From: Datura wrightii
Lineage: Eukaryota > Streptophyta > Magnoliopsida > Solanales > Solanaceae
Direction of reading: 5' to 3'
Length of the DNA: 64,000 nucleotides
Assembly: GCA_035772735.1 (NCBI GenBank)
Contig: JASDFA010000007.1
Coordinates: 81,293,501-81,357,500 of the forward strand
Made by a program: the position numbers and the translations under genes. Below are positions 35,995 through 47,895 of the stretch, piece by piece. How positions within the stretch are numbered: the first letter of the stretch is position 1; each line of letters begins with the position of its first letter. The notes below the pieces were generated by a model that worked only from the letters and a program-made list of their open reading frames with translations, was not told where the DNA came from and ran no database searches.

Positions 35995-37625
35995 TCACCA
36001 TAAGACATGATAGGGCCTCCCTTGTGACTGTTCCCTGGAAAAATGGCTCTTTTCATGGTGATATCACGCATTTCATGGTTCTACCCTTGGCAAGGTACGA
36101 ACGCCCTCCCGACTAGGGTTATAAGTCGGGCTCCATGTGTGCTCATATGGAGTATGTCAGTTATGAGAATCTCTCACTGTTCCTCATGATTTATGCATGT
36201 TTATGATTATGTATATTGGCTCAAGTCATGCAATAAAACTTTTCTCTTATGATTATGATTACGACTAAATTACGAATCTTTTGAAAACCTTGAGCCTTAT
36301 GTTATATTACGATATTTATGTTATGAGCATGTTTTCCTACTCTAATGATCATTTATGAGCTTTCATATATTTTAAATTACCTTTTTATTTACCTTGCATA
36401 CTCGGTACATTCCACGTATTGACCGTATACTTTCTATGTTGTATCGTTTCATGATACAGCACCCAGCTCTCAGGCTCATCGCCGTCAGTAGTCCCTTTCA
36501 GAGTTAGCTATCAGCTCTTTTGGGTGAGTCCTCATGTTCCAAGGGCAATACATTCAAACAGTGATGTTCCTTTGTTTTAGTTTTGCGGGGTTAGTTGGGG
36601 ATGTTGTCCCATCAACCCATCTGATATGATAGAGGCTTTTAGACTAATTGTAGTACTTAGCTGATATGTATCTCTAGTATGTTCTGCTTATCATGTTATT
36701 TTATGTTACGTTTATGTTTTTGCTATATCGTATGTTCAGTATTCCGCTTTAAGTGATATGAAGTTAGATGAATGTTCATGCCATGAGTCGACTTGGAGTC
36801 TCCCGGGGCTCTTTGTCCCATGTCACGATCCGGGCCTATGTTCGAGTCATGAGAGCAATCAACCTTGCACACCGGAACCCTTACACTATCCAGCCTAGGC
36901 TACTCCTTCACTTTCCGCCCAGCCGGAGTCCGCCGCTCCAAAGTGGCCAAGTAGTTGGTGTAGAACTCCCTAACCATATTAGCAGTATATTTGTCAGGAG
37001 TTGTTGCCATCCACTCGAATCCGTAGAAATCAAACAGTCGCCTCATCTCCTCGACCTCATTTAAGGCACTGGTCAGAATCCGCGGTTCCTCCTAAATGCT
37101 CCTCCTGGGCTTTTGTTTGGAGGTGAGAGTGAGACCCTGCTCATAAATTTCACGAGCATCGGGCATACTCTACCTAATAGTGGATCTATAGAGGAGGGGT
37201 CTGATTATCATCATCTTCCTATTCCCCCTCCTCAGAGTCGGCCTCATTTGACCCATCTTCCTCATTTGATCCACTTTCAGACTCCTGAGGCTTCTCCTAA
37301 TCTCCCTCCTCAGGCTGGGGAGCTTCTGTTGGTGTGGCTGAAGCAGCTGTGCCTGAGACCTAGTGGTTCGTGGATCATCGGTGGCATCCGTTTCTACCTA
37401 ATATTCCTTCACCAAAACACTAGGGGTGTCTTTCTCCTGCTCTAATATGGAGGCATCATCCCTCAGGGCCATTCGAGCTGCAATCTCAACTCTGGCCTTC
37501 TTGTCCTGAGTCTTCTTGGTTGTTTTCTTCTTGATTTTCATGGTAACTGTGGAAAGAAATATTAGTACATGTGATCTTAGAGAAGGAAGCAAGAAAATTA
37601 TGTTATGTCTCAACCTATGATTCAT

Positions 37626-39174
37626 CAGTACGAGTGGTACCTAGGTGGTATGATCCATATTGTGACTTGTAGTACATTATTGGCCCGGTCAGACTCATTG
37701 TACGACTCATACCGTGATGGTATGGTCCATAATAATAGTCGTACAATGAATCATTTGAAAATTAGACTTTTTGTTTTTTTAGTACGACTCATTATCACAG
37801 TTCGTAGTATGGTTCTACGAGGCATACTAGGGGTCATGATTTTGCTTTTTTAATTTGACCCCTACTGTTTCTTGGTATGATCACTTGGTATGACTCGTAG
37901 TGAGATACCATGAATCATACTAAGTCCTGTACCATATTTTTTCAATTTTTAATGAACTGCGACAATCCTAACGGATCATCCTATGAGTCTTAGTACAATA
38001 CCACGAGTCATAGGATGACTCGTAAAGCCTATCCTTCCTTGTACTTTACCAAGTATGCAGGCAAACATGTTTTCGAGATAGGTACTCAGAATTCCCCACC
38101 CCATTGACTCACAACACACCATTTTCAACTGCTCACTCAATCCCTATCATGCATTATTCCCCTTAAATGACTACTCGTAAGTCAATTTAAGTCCTTGAGC
38201 ATATTTCTACTCCTAAGCCCGTTAATACATACTCATACTTCGCCTCTGATCACCTTTGTCATCCCCATTCTCATGAATTGAGGAATCACAATACAAAATG
38301 TGGCTATTGCTAGCAAGGATTTAACATGAAGACTTATCACTTACTTGCTATTTTCAATCCTTTCAAAGATTGTTGCTTGCTTCGGGTTTGGGTTAGGAAT
38401 TCGATCTCTTTGTGTAAGTTTATTTGCACCAATTTGAGCTCAAACAGAGTATTGCGTGAGTCATGGATAATTGAGTATTGAGGGGAGATGATCGTGGGTT
38501 GTGTTTGTGTTTGTGCTTGTGTGGGAAATTTAGGTCCAACTTTTGATTTAAATAGGTTATGGGCGAATTTTTAAAAATTCAGGTTGAGTCGGGTATTCTG
38601 GGCCATTTCATTTAAATTGCCCGTCACGACTCATATCATGAGTTGTAGGTCATACCTACGGCTCGTCCCATGGACTCGTACCTGGAGACTGAGGAAACTC
38701 ACCTGGGGACTACGAGAGGATGGTACGAGTTGTACCAACATGCCACAACCTATATCATGACTCGTAGGTCAGACTTCAGTATTGTGGTACTTTTAAGGAA
38801 GTTCATCATTATGGTGAGTACTACAGCTCGTACCACGAAGGTATGATTCATAATGACCAACCATAATATGAACTTCAGCACCATATCAAGTCTCTGCTTT
38901 TCACCATGCACGGGATTACAAGCCGTACAATGATGTTAGGGGTCGTATTGAGGCTCGTAGTCCAAACCTGTCCGATATTTTTCTCCCATCAGTTTTTCTT
39001 TCACCTGCACACTGAACACCTAATTGTCAAGATACCCCTCTAAGAAGCACCTGATTTAACGCCGCGACAACTCAGACTTCACCAAACCACCTCATGGGTT
39101 GCCTCCCGAGAAGTGTCTTATTTAACATTGCCACACGATGAAAGTCTCTTGACTACTCAAAATTCTTCAACACA
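37626..39174 (-). other. Spacer between protease and third ORF of the second Athila-like element
   Basis: This is where pol would be expected, but no reverse transcriptase, RNase H or integrase motif is visible on either strand. Words of the TACGACTCGTA type recur at 37620-38050 and 38620-38960. The near-palindrome GGGTTGCCTCCC lies at about 39098-39112. Confidence 0.5.
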
Positions 39175-40091
39175 CTAAAACTCATCTTCAATTGCTGAAA
39201 CTACCCGAAACTCATTAGATTGCTTCATTTTCCTGTAGATGTTAAAGGTGACCTCTTCTTTGTTCAGCCTAAACTTCACCTGGCCTTCTTCAACATCCAT
39301 TAAGGCTCTCCTAGTGGCAAGGAATGGTCGGCCAAATATGATGGGGACCTCAAAATCTACCTCGTAATCTAAGATCACGAAGTCAGCTGGGAAGATAAAC
39401 CTGTCCACCTTCACTAGCACATCTTATAGCATCCTCACTAGCTTCTTCACTATATGGTCTGCCATTAATAGCTGCATTGTAGTCAGTGTGGAGGCTCCCA
39501 ATCCCAGCTATTTGAACACATCCAAAGTCATTAAGTTGATGCTAGCATCCAAGCCACACACTGTCCTAGCAAACTCAAAATCTCCAATCGTACATAGTAT
39601 AGTGAAGGCACCCAGGCCTTACTTCTTCTAAGCAAGGACCCATGAGGCTATGGCACTTCAATGATGAAAGTTACCAACCGACCCATAGCTTACGGACCTC
39701 TTCCTAGTTACCTGGTCCTTCATGAACTTGGCATACCCAGGCATCTGGTCCAATGCCTCGACCAATTGTATGTTCCAAACAACTGTTTTAGCATTGACAA
39801 TAACTTCTGGAACTTTCCAGCATCCTCTTTCTTTTTCATCCTCTGTGGGAATGGTAAAGGTGGTCGAGGGATAGGCCTAAGAATCTATGTGGCCTATTTT
39901 GCCTTCCCTTTGTCAGATCTACAATCCTTTACATCACCTAGAGCCTTAGTCAACTCAGTATCACCTGTAATAACCTGTTCAGCAATCTCATCCTCATCAT
40001 CTAGCTTAATCTCCTTCTGTCTTTCCATCTCAACTACAGCTAGTAAGGGAGGATCAATGGTGGTCTTCCCACTCCTAGTCATCACAGACAT
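39175..40091 (-). pseudogene. Protease region of the second Athila-like element
   Basis: The N-terminal linker has SVMTRSGKTT (the equivalent of ISLRSGK in the other family). The active-site region near 39500-39570 reads CGLDASINLM where CDLGASINLM is usual, so the catalytic motif is altered. The C-terminal part is better kept: KVDRFIFPADFVILD and a RPFLATRRALMDV stretch at 39420-39290. The ORF ends at 39175. Confidence 0.7.
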
Positions 40092-40265
40092 ACAGTGACT
40101 ATCATTTTTCCAATTCTAGATTGTGTTGCTAGGAAGTGTACCATTCTGCCTTTGGTTTAGGGATGTATACATCTGCCCCAGCTGCTTCTCAATCTGCTTG
40201 ATCACTGTGGTATATGATTCAACTTTCTGGCTCACGCAAGATATGTCTCCCCGAATGTCCTTTAG

Positions 40266-41680
40266 CTAATCATCTACGGATTTTGCCTTATTAAGTAGCT
40301 CAACTATCATTCTCTCCAACTTTGAGGGTCCATCATCACCCTCTCGAGCCCTTGGAGGAACATATAAACCTGTGCGGTCATTGCGATAACCATCATTCTT
40401 TCTCCACTCACCTTCTCGATCATGACCTCTACTCCTATCCCTATACACCATTCCTGTTGTAGCTGTCTCTGTACTGGTTCTGAACTTGATTTCCAAAACC
40501 TTGGCTCCAAGTGTCTTGACCAGACCCTTGGGCGTTGGCCCGAAAATCGGCCACCTAGTTATCTAAGAAGTTTGCCTCTTCCTCGAAATCAGACTGCTCA
40601 AACCCTATTTCCTGACCCTGAACTCCCACTACATTTATCTTTTGAGCCTCAGAACCCATAATATGCTTCATGGGAAGGTCTAAATATGTTCTCATATGAT
40701 CCAACTCCTGATCACACTCCTCCTCTTTTCTGCGTTAGTTTGTTTTCATTCCTATGGAATATGTACTTGCAGCTGCTTCCACCTCTCTTATATGTCAGGC
40801 TCTATTTGTTTTAGTCACTTGATCTATTGTGGATGTTGCTTCCTTCCACGAGTGACTCATTGACGCTCCTCCTACCACTGTATTTGCCACAGCCTTAGTG
40901 TTGTTGTTCAAAGACTTGACAAACATCTCCAACATACTCTCATCTGAAATTCTATGATTCGGGCACTTAGCTTCTTCTTGAATCTTAGCCATATCCATGT
41001 AATGCCTCTTTCTTGAGCTGTTAGAAATTGTAAATTTCATCTTTGAGTTGCAGCATCTTGGACTGTGGGAAGAACCTTTCCAAAAACACCAATTTAACCT
41101 CCCTCCAGTTGATGATGGAGTCATTTGGTAACTCTAACCATCATAGAGTGGCCTCTCCAGATAGAGAGAATGAAAAGAGCCTCAACCTGATAGCGTCTTG
41201 GCTCACTCCTGGCAACCTGTATGCCTTGCAGATCCCTACAAAGTTCATCAGGTGCAAATTTAAATCATCAGCTACATTACCTCTAAACACCCCCTTCATG
41301 TTGAGCGACTGGATCATCGTGCTAGTGATGTGAACCTTTGCCCCATCAAGCAAAGGTGGAGGCACAATTGCTCCTGTCGATCCGGCTTCATCAATATCCG
41401 GATCCTCATCATCATCATACTGAAGAGAATATCTGTGGAACTGATGTCGCCCATGGCCTCCATTGCCCCTTCCTTGACGGCCCATATTAACTACCTTTTC
41501 ATGAGTATCCTCTGCCCCTTGCAGGGCAGCTTGACGAGCTAACTCTGCTTGGTGAGCTTCAGCAGCTAATCTAGCTTGCATCTGCTCAAGGGTTTCATTG
41601 CGGTCCATTTTTCTCAGAGTTCGTTCTAGCTCAAGATCAAGTGGAAATAGAGGTTCTCCACTCCGTCGAGTGCTTGGCAT
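40266..41680 (-). pseudogene. gag of the second Athila-like element, broken
   Basis: The start codon at 41680 opens a charged N-terminus (MPSTRRSGEPLFPLDLE), then a basic Gly/Arg/His stretch, then the retrotransposon gag core with LMNFVGICKAYRLPGV and RLFSFSLSGEATLW near 41250-41135. The core continues to about 40795 with a frameshift near 41130. The C-terminal part (40510-40266) is Arg-rich. A zinc knuckle was not found. Length and order match the gag of the first family, but sequence identity is low. Confidence 0.75.
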
Positions 41681-41784
41681 TCACCAAGTGGTAACCCGTG
41701 GGTGTCAAAAACAAAAGAAAACATAAATGAGGAAATAAAGAGTAAAAGTTAAACACAAGCAATTAATCTAATCCTAAGCCATAT

Positions 41785-41798
41785 TCCCCGGCAACGGC
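41785..41798 (-). other. Primer-binding site, degenerate tRNA-Asp type
   Basis: GCCGTTGCCGGGGA on the minus strand keeps 14 of the 18 bases complementary to tRNA-Asp; the LTR-proximal TGGC is replaced. Confidence 0.65.
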
Positions 41799-41806
41799 AT
41801 TATTTT

Positions 41807-43377
41807 TTATAACTCTCAAATCACATCCCTGTAAAAGTATGACACAGATGTTGTCAATAAAAAAGCCCAACTAGGTTGGGGTCGATCCCACAGGGAGTAT
41901 GGTCAGGATGTAGAATAACACTAGTATTTATTCTTTTATTACAGTTATGCAATTAACTAGGAAAGTGTTCCCTATGGATTTATAACAACTTTGGGTTATT
42001 AAACTAGTGATCTATCCCAATACTTATCCTGCAGAACTGATAACATAGATTCATCCAAACGACTGAGTCATCCCTATTAGATGACTATACTCAATCACCG
42101 GATTAGGTCTCTTGAGTGTTTTCACTTTAACCATTATCAATTATTTCAAATTAACTATCCTGCAACCACAACTCAAGTTATTCAATGAAACTTAAAGTTT
42201 ATTGCTTTTTTGTTCTTCTCTTTTTCTAATTTCTACTTCTCTGGGTTCAAGCAAGTAGGAAAATCATGAAAGTCCTAATATTGCGCACCGTTAAAAAATG
42301 TTTATGATAAAGAGATGAACAATAAAAGCATGCGTATTAGTTTAGAATCACCTTATGTTAACCCTAGTTAGTTAATTCACCATGATTCTCACAATCCTAG
42401 TTACGGAGATTTTAGCTATTCGTGATTGTAAGAAAAAAAATAGATTTCACTGTAGAAACAATAATTAACAACTTACAATGATGATTGAAGAAAAATTCAA
42501 TTGATTATTGCACAATCAAAGTATGATGAACTCAAGAACAACGAATGAAATCTCAGGAGTAATTCATGTATTTGATATCCAAGTAATATTAGGAAAACAA
42601 AAAATCACGATTACACAATAATGAATCAGTCCCCTAAAGAAAATAACCTAAAACGTATTTGTAAATAATTGAAAATCTTTCCCAAATTAATCAGGGAATT
42701 GTCGCCGACCTAACCTACGAGTTGTATCATGAAGCTACGAGTCATGGTTTCCATCTGTACTATGCACTGCAGTCTTGAAAGTTGGTTGGTTAGGTCCTGA
42801 GAGTAGGTAAGACTCGTACAATGATGCTATGAGTCATATGTTGCCTGTCGCGGTCTGATCTTATAAAGTCTGGCATCCTCTGGAGTTTTTCACGAGTGTA
42901 TGGAACAGTTCATACATTGATATTATGACTCGTGATCTCTATTCGTACTATTGGACCTGCCAACATGACACACTCACTGGAGTTCACCACGGTTCCTTGG
43001 TACAGTCATATGATGCTCTCACGACTCGTGCATTCCTCATACCAGGAACTCAAGCAAGTGCAAGCTTCTGACTCTTTCCATGACTCCTTGGTACAGCTCG
43101 TACCAAGAGTCGTACTTGGCCCCATCACTTGTGCATATCCTCTGGATTTCATCATGCATGCAAGGTACGGCTCATACCACCAAGGTACAGCTCGTACTGA
43201 GGACTGCTCTTGGGCCATTTTCTGCATTTTTTTCTCTTCTTTTCCAGAATTCAACTCTAAAATATGATTTTCCTAAAAACAAAGCAAAAGCACCTCATAT
43301 CTATATAAACATACCTAAGACCACGCATCTTTCCTATATTTTAAGTGTTGAAAGTGTTGTAAACACACAGCATATTA
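41807..43377 (-). repeat. 5' LTR of the second Athila-like element
   Basis: Collinear with 27311-28968 but about 90 bp shorter. The left edge is TTATAACTCTC (TG expected), and the right edge is fixed by the GATGC duplication at 43378-43382. TACGACTCGTA-type words lie at 42710-43200. Confidence 0.85.
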
Positions 43378-44406
43378 GATGCCATCCTCCCCAAAGCCTC
43401 GATGAATGAGAGGGGGCATGCTTGTTTTGCTTGTTTGGGGTCTATTTGGGTGTGGTACTTAATGGAACGCATGAAAGATGAAGGATATATGAAAGTGGCA
43501 AAGGTCAGAGGGTCAACTGCTATTTTCGCCAGTGTTTGCAAAGGGGAGTGGTGCTGGTCGGCTAGGGCTTCCTGAAAAGGAAAGGGAAAGCAAAGAGGAA
43601 GAGTGAAGAGAGAGAAGGATGATGGGGTTAATGTTGGTCTGAAAGGGGAAATAGGAAAGGGACAGGGCCTTTTTAGGGCTCTAGGAACTAATAGGTGTCA
43701 AGGAGGTGGGTCTGGGTAGGGTTAGTTTGATCTGGACTGTCTGATCATTTGATCTGGACTGTCTGATCATTTGATCAGACAATGGCCAATAATGGGGCAA
43801 AAGGAAAAGGGAATGCTAACATAGCGCACATGGATTGATTGATTTTGAGAGGTGTGGATTGAATGGAAGGGTGTAAATTTTTGGCTCAATTTTTTGCAAT
43901 ATTTGCAATTAAAAATGGGGCCAAATTGATCTAAATTGTAGCCTCTTTTTTAATAAAATAACTTTAGTTGATAAAATCGAAACCAATTATTTTATAATTT
44001 CAAATCAATCTTTAAAAATTGGATATTTTCTTGAAATAAGCTTGAGATGAATTATCTATTTAATTAATTAATTAAACTTCTTAATTTTGAATAGTGTGAA
44101 AATATTTATTCAGTAATTAGTTAATCATAACATCAGAACTATAGTTAGAATGGTTATTGCTTCTACATATTTATCTTTGGCACAAATTAATTTTATATAA
44201 GTAATATGATATATAATTAACCAAAAATTTAATTTTAAAGTATTATAGCATATGTAATATTTTCGGCAAATAAAATGACAAAATTATCATAGTGTTTTAG
44301 AGAAAATTATTTTCAAAGTTTTATAAAATATTTATTTTACATGATTTGAAATATAGAAGTTTAAGTAATTAGTTAAAATATGGAGGGCTAAAATTGGGTA
44401 TCAACA

Positions 44407-45719
44407 GTTATGATCAGGTTCTCAAGCCTAATCATCTATAGAGATACAATGAATGGAAGGTAAGCTGCTACAACCGATTAAGTGAGACCATATCTCTTGT
44501 TTAGTCATGTAAACCCAGCCAGCTAATGGGGCGATAAATGGAAGGTTAGTCCTGCAGCTTGCTAAGCATGTCCATGGAATTTGCTTAGTCATGTAACCTA
44601 GCTAATTGTACAAACTAGAAGAGGCTGAAGTTGCTAAACCTACAGACTCGGGAAGCTTACAAATCATACTGATATCAAGAGTGAACTGTTGCAAGCTTTC
44701 AAATCTTGCATAGTAAGCATTTTGTATCAACATGAACTATAAGTGTTGAACAATAAAGAAGTTGGTTCATAAGAAGAAGATTGTCAACATAGAAGTTATT
44801 ATTAAGGGGGAAATGCACATCAAAAACTTATGAAGATTGAAAATGCTACAAGAGTACAGATGAAGACTTATGAAGTTGCTATGAGACTATCATCATAAAA
44901 ATTGAGAATTTTGTTGAAGCATAATGATCTCTAGATATACATTCTTCAGAGAATCTATTCCTCCGAGCAGAGAATGAGACTGTTAAAAAAATAAGATTGA
45001 GGTTGCTTGCGTGTGCACCAGAATTCCTTAAAAAATTGTAACATGGGAGAATTCAATTCAACAAGGAATATGAAAGATATACAAGGAAAATTACCATAAA
45101 ATTGCACATGAAATTGATTTTAAATAAGGAGATAAAGAAGTTCTTACGCATTAACAAGAATAAGACCAAGCCAAATTAGAATTAGATTCTTGTCAATTCT
45201 TGAACCAAATCTAACTCGGATTGGAAAACTGGAAGGCTCATGTTAACCGACAATTGGAGTTTGAACACACCTAAAGATAGAGTCCTTAGAGAGTTTCTAG
45301 TCCTGCATGAAGATTCTTGAAAAAGAAGCTATCTCTATAATAAATAACCTGGTCTTATCAAGTTTTATCCATACAACTCTTTAGTTTGGGATAGTTAATT
45401 TATTGGCGTAGTTCCAAGATAAGATCTTGATTATTTTCTTTAGATTATAGTAGGTATTGTATTGTTTATTATAAAGGACTTCATTGACCAGGGTAGGATC
45501 ATTGAAGATTAAGAAGGTAGAGAAAGAACTATTGGGAAAAGGTCATGTAGGTGTTACAAGGGCAATTCTAAATCTATTTGGAGTTGGGCTCTAGTTTAGT
45601 GGAAGAGATTGGCAAAAGTCCTTCACAAGGTAAGTCATTGTTTTTGACTCCCCTGAGTAAGGATCTTTTCACGTTAAAATCTTATATTGATTTATTTTTC
45701 GCAATTACTTTCCATGTTA
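44407..45719. other. Unassigned stretch
   Basis: No gene, LTR border or known repeat is recognised. It is moderately AT-rich with no long open frame. The last few hundred bases may belong to the 5' part of the LINE that follows. Confidence 0.35.
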
Positions 45720-47890
45720 ACTCCTAGTGATGGATTTAGATATCAAGAGAAAGAGGATGAAGTTGTGGATGACCGACTAAGGATAAGATGGGGTAGCTTG
45801 ACTACGATTAGTGCATAGGAGATAAGAGAGAAGTTTATGGTTATGGGGGCTTGGGGGAGCAGTGGGGATGGAGGCAGTATGTGGAATAGGTCTTCTAATT
45901 GCATTAAGGAATCAGCTAGAGAGGTGTTGGGGGTTTCAAGAGGTAAATTGGGTGGTCATCGAGGGGACTAATAGTGAATGGCGAAGTTCAAGGAAAGGTG
46001 GAGGCTAAAAAGGTGGCGTATACGAAGTTGGTGGAAATTAAGGAAGAAAAGGAAAAATGGGTGAATAAGGAAAGGTATAATGTGGCGAAGAAGGAGGCAA
46101 AGTTAGCAGTTACGACGGCTAAGACCACGGCTTTTGAACGCCTATATGTGAAATTAAAGGACAAAAAAAAGGATAAAAAGTTGTGCAGGCTAGTCAAGGT
46201 GAGAGAAAAAAGGGCTCGTGACTTGGATTAAGAGAAGTGCATCCGGGACGATGATGGAAAAGTACTTATGGAGGAGGCATCATTCAACAAAGATGGAAGT
46301 CCTACTTCCATAGACTTTTGATGAAGAGGGAGACAAACGCATTGTGCTAGGGGATTTGGAGCACTCTAAGAGACAACACGATTTTGGGTGTTGTGGGTGT
46401 ATTAAGATTCAGGAGGTGGAGACTGCTATTCATAGATGCATAAGGAAAGAGCAATTGAGCTAGACGAGATCACGGTGAAATTTTGAAAAAATGTAGGCGG
46501 GGTAGGTTTAGAGTAGCTAACTGAGTAGTTTGACGTCATTTTTGGGACGACGAGGATGTTTGAAGAATGGAGGGAGTGTACAATGATTTCGTTATACAAG
46601 AACAAGGGTGACACTCGGAATTGCAATAATTATAGGGGTATCAAGCTCCTAAGCCACACTATAAAAGTTTGGGAGAGGGTGGTAGAGATAAGGATGAGGA
46701 GGGGTGTGGTTATTTCTGAAAGCCAATTCGGATTTCTGCCGAGATGCTCAATCACAGAAGCCATTCACCTAATAAGGAGACTGGTGGAGCAGTACAGAGA
46801 TGGAAGAATGACCTACACATGGTGTTTATCGACGTAGAAAAGGCTTACGAGAAAGTACCGAGGGAGGTGTTATGGAGATGCTTAATAGTTAGAGGTGTAC
46901 ATATGGAGTATACTATGGAAATCGAAGATACGTATGATGTATCCAAGACTCGAGTAATGACAATAGGAGGAGATTCATACCACTTTCCAGTTTTGATGGG
47001 GTTGCACTAAGCGTCAACCCTTAGACCATTTTTATTTGCCTTAGTGATGGATACATTGACACGTCAAATTCAATAAGATGTGTCATAGTGTATGTTATTT
47101 GTAGATGATATTGTTCTGATTGATGAGACTCGCGATGAATTTAACACTAGGGTGGAGGTTTGAAGACAAACACTGGAGCCTAAAGGTTTGAGGTTGTGCA
47201 GGTCTAAGGCAGAATACTTGGAGTGCAAGTTTACTGATATAATGCATGAGGCAGATGAGGAAGTCAGACTTGATACATAGGTATCCAAAAGAGAGAAAGT
47301 TTCATGTAGCTTGGGGCTATTATCCAAAAAATCAAAAGATTGACGAGGATGTCACTCACTGTATTGGTGCAGGACAGATGAAATGGAGGCTTGCATCCGG
47401 AGTCTTATATGATAAGAAGGTGCCATCAAAACTTAAAGTCAAATTCTATAGAGTAGTAGTTAGAGTAACTATGTTGTATGGGGCGGAGTGTTGGCTAGTC
47501 AAGAACTCTCTCGTTTAGAAGTTGAAAGTTGCATAAATGAGGATGTTGCGATGGATGTGTAGGAATACTAGGAGAGATAGGATTAGAATTGAGGATATTC
47601 GGGATAAGGTGGGAGTGATGTTGTTGGAGGATAAGATGACTGAAGCAAGACTAAGATGGTTAGAGCATGTAAAGAGGAGACGTCCAGATGCCCTCGTGTG
47701 GAGGTGTGAGAAATTAATTATAGATGATTTTAGGAGAGGTAGAAGTAGACCGAAGAAGTATTGGGGAGAGGTGATTAGACGGGATAGGACATGACACAGT
47801 TTCAACTTATAGAGGACATAACCTTAGATAAAAGATTGTGAAGGATTCGCATTAGGATAGTAGGATAGTAGATAACAGTGTGTTGTCTTG
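45720..47890 (+). pseudogene. LINE reverse transcriptase ORF, decayed
   Basis: Fragments in several frames: a Lys-rich linker with KVAYTKLVEIKEEKEKW (about 46000-46065); the start of the reverse transcriptase with WRECTMISLYKNKGDTRNC and NYRGIKLLSHT near 46565-46660; QFGFLPRCSITEAI near 46722-46760; FIDVEKAYEKVPR near 46825-46860; the catalytic FVDDIVL at 47098-47118 (FADD is usual); and a C-terminal block with RMLRWMCRNTRRDRIR, RLRWLEHVKRR and RGRSRPKKYWGEVIRRD near 47540-47790. Stops and frameshifts throughout. The C-terminal block is diagnostic of plant RTE LINEs. Confidence 0.8.
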
Positions 47891-47895
47891 TTATC

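Larger units (their letters stand above)
31966..36854 (+). repeat. Solo Tekay-like LTR with target duplication GCAAT, itself interrupted
   Basis: It starts TGTAATATCCTG at 31966 and ends near TCATGAGA at 36854 (CA mutated to GA). GCAAT is duplicated at 31961-31965 and 36855-36859. Without the nested insert it is about 2.3 kb, the size of the other Tekay-like LTRs. GACTCGT-type words crowd 32040-32520, and TTGTATCGTTTCATGATACA lies at about 36440-36460. No internal element sequence is present, so it arose by LTR-LTR recombination (inference). Confidence 0.85.
30560..37625 (-). pseudogene. Third ORF of the second Athila-like element (putative plant transposon protein-like), broken
   Basis: Coding remnants lie at 37625-36855 and 31965 to about 30560, split by the solo LTR. 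In order: a Lys-rich N-terminus (MKIKKKTTKKTQDKK); a Glu/Asp/Ser-rich stretch; a core with LFDFYGFEWMA and VREFYTNYLATLERR near 37050-36940; then DRATLVACIMSIYAINIPR near 31660-31600; then a helix-rich, probably coiled-coil tail near 31160-31040. The core resembles the domain annotated in plants as 'putative plant transposon protein', usually found with LTR elements; its function is unknown. Stops and frameshifts are frequent. It sits where Athila elements carry an env-like ORF, downstream of where pol would be. The family assignment is from memory of the motif pattern. Confidence 0.5.
27311..43377 (-). mobile_element. Second Athila-like element: gag, protease and a third ORF, without pol, interrupted
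   Basis: LTRs at 27311-28968 and 41807-43377 are flanked by the target duplication GATGC (27306-27310 and 43378-43382). A degenerate tRNA-Asp primer site lies at 41785-41798. Reading leftward on the minus strand: gag (41680-40266), linker and protease core (40091-39175), a spacer with near-palindrome, a third ORF (37625 to about 30560, interrupted by a solo LTR), and a purine-rich 3' region. No reverse transcriptase or integrase motif was found. Removing the 4.9-kb nested LTR leaves an element of about 11.2 kb. Confidence 0.88.
26826..44406 (-). repeat. Possible older LTR, split by the second Athila-like element
   Basis: The pieces 26826-27310 and 43383-44406 (about 1.5 kb together) would form a minus-strand LTR beginning TGTTGATACCC at 44406. 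A minus-strand TATA box (plus text CTATTTATA at 27123-27131) supports a promoter. The left border and a target duplication were not found, so this is tentative. The stretch 43900-44400 is AT-rich and shows no gene. Confidence 0.35.

Noticed and set aside
37626..39174. Hidden pol in the second Athila-like element
   Set aside because: No reverse transcriptase, RNase H or integrase motif could be found on either strand, even allowing stops and frameshifts.
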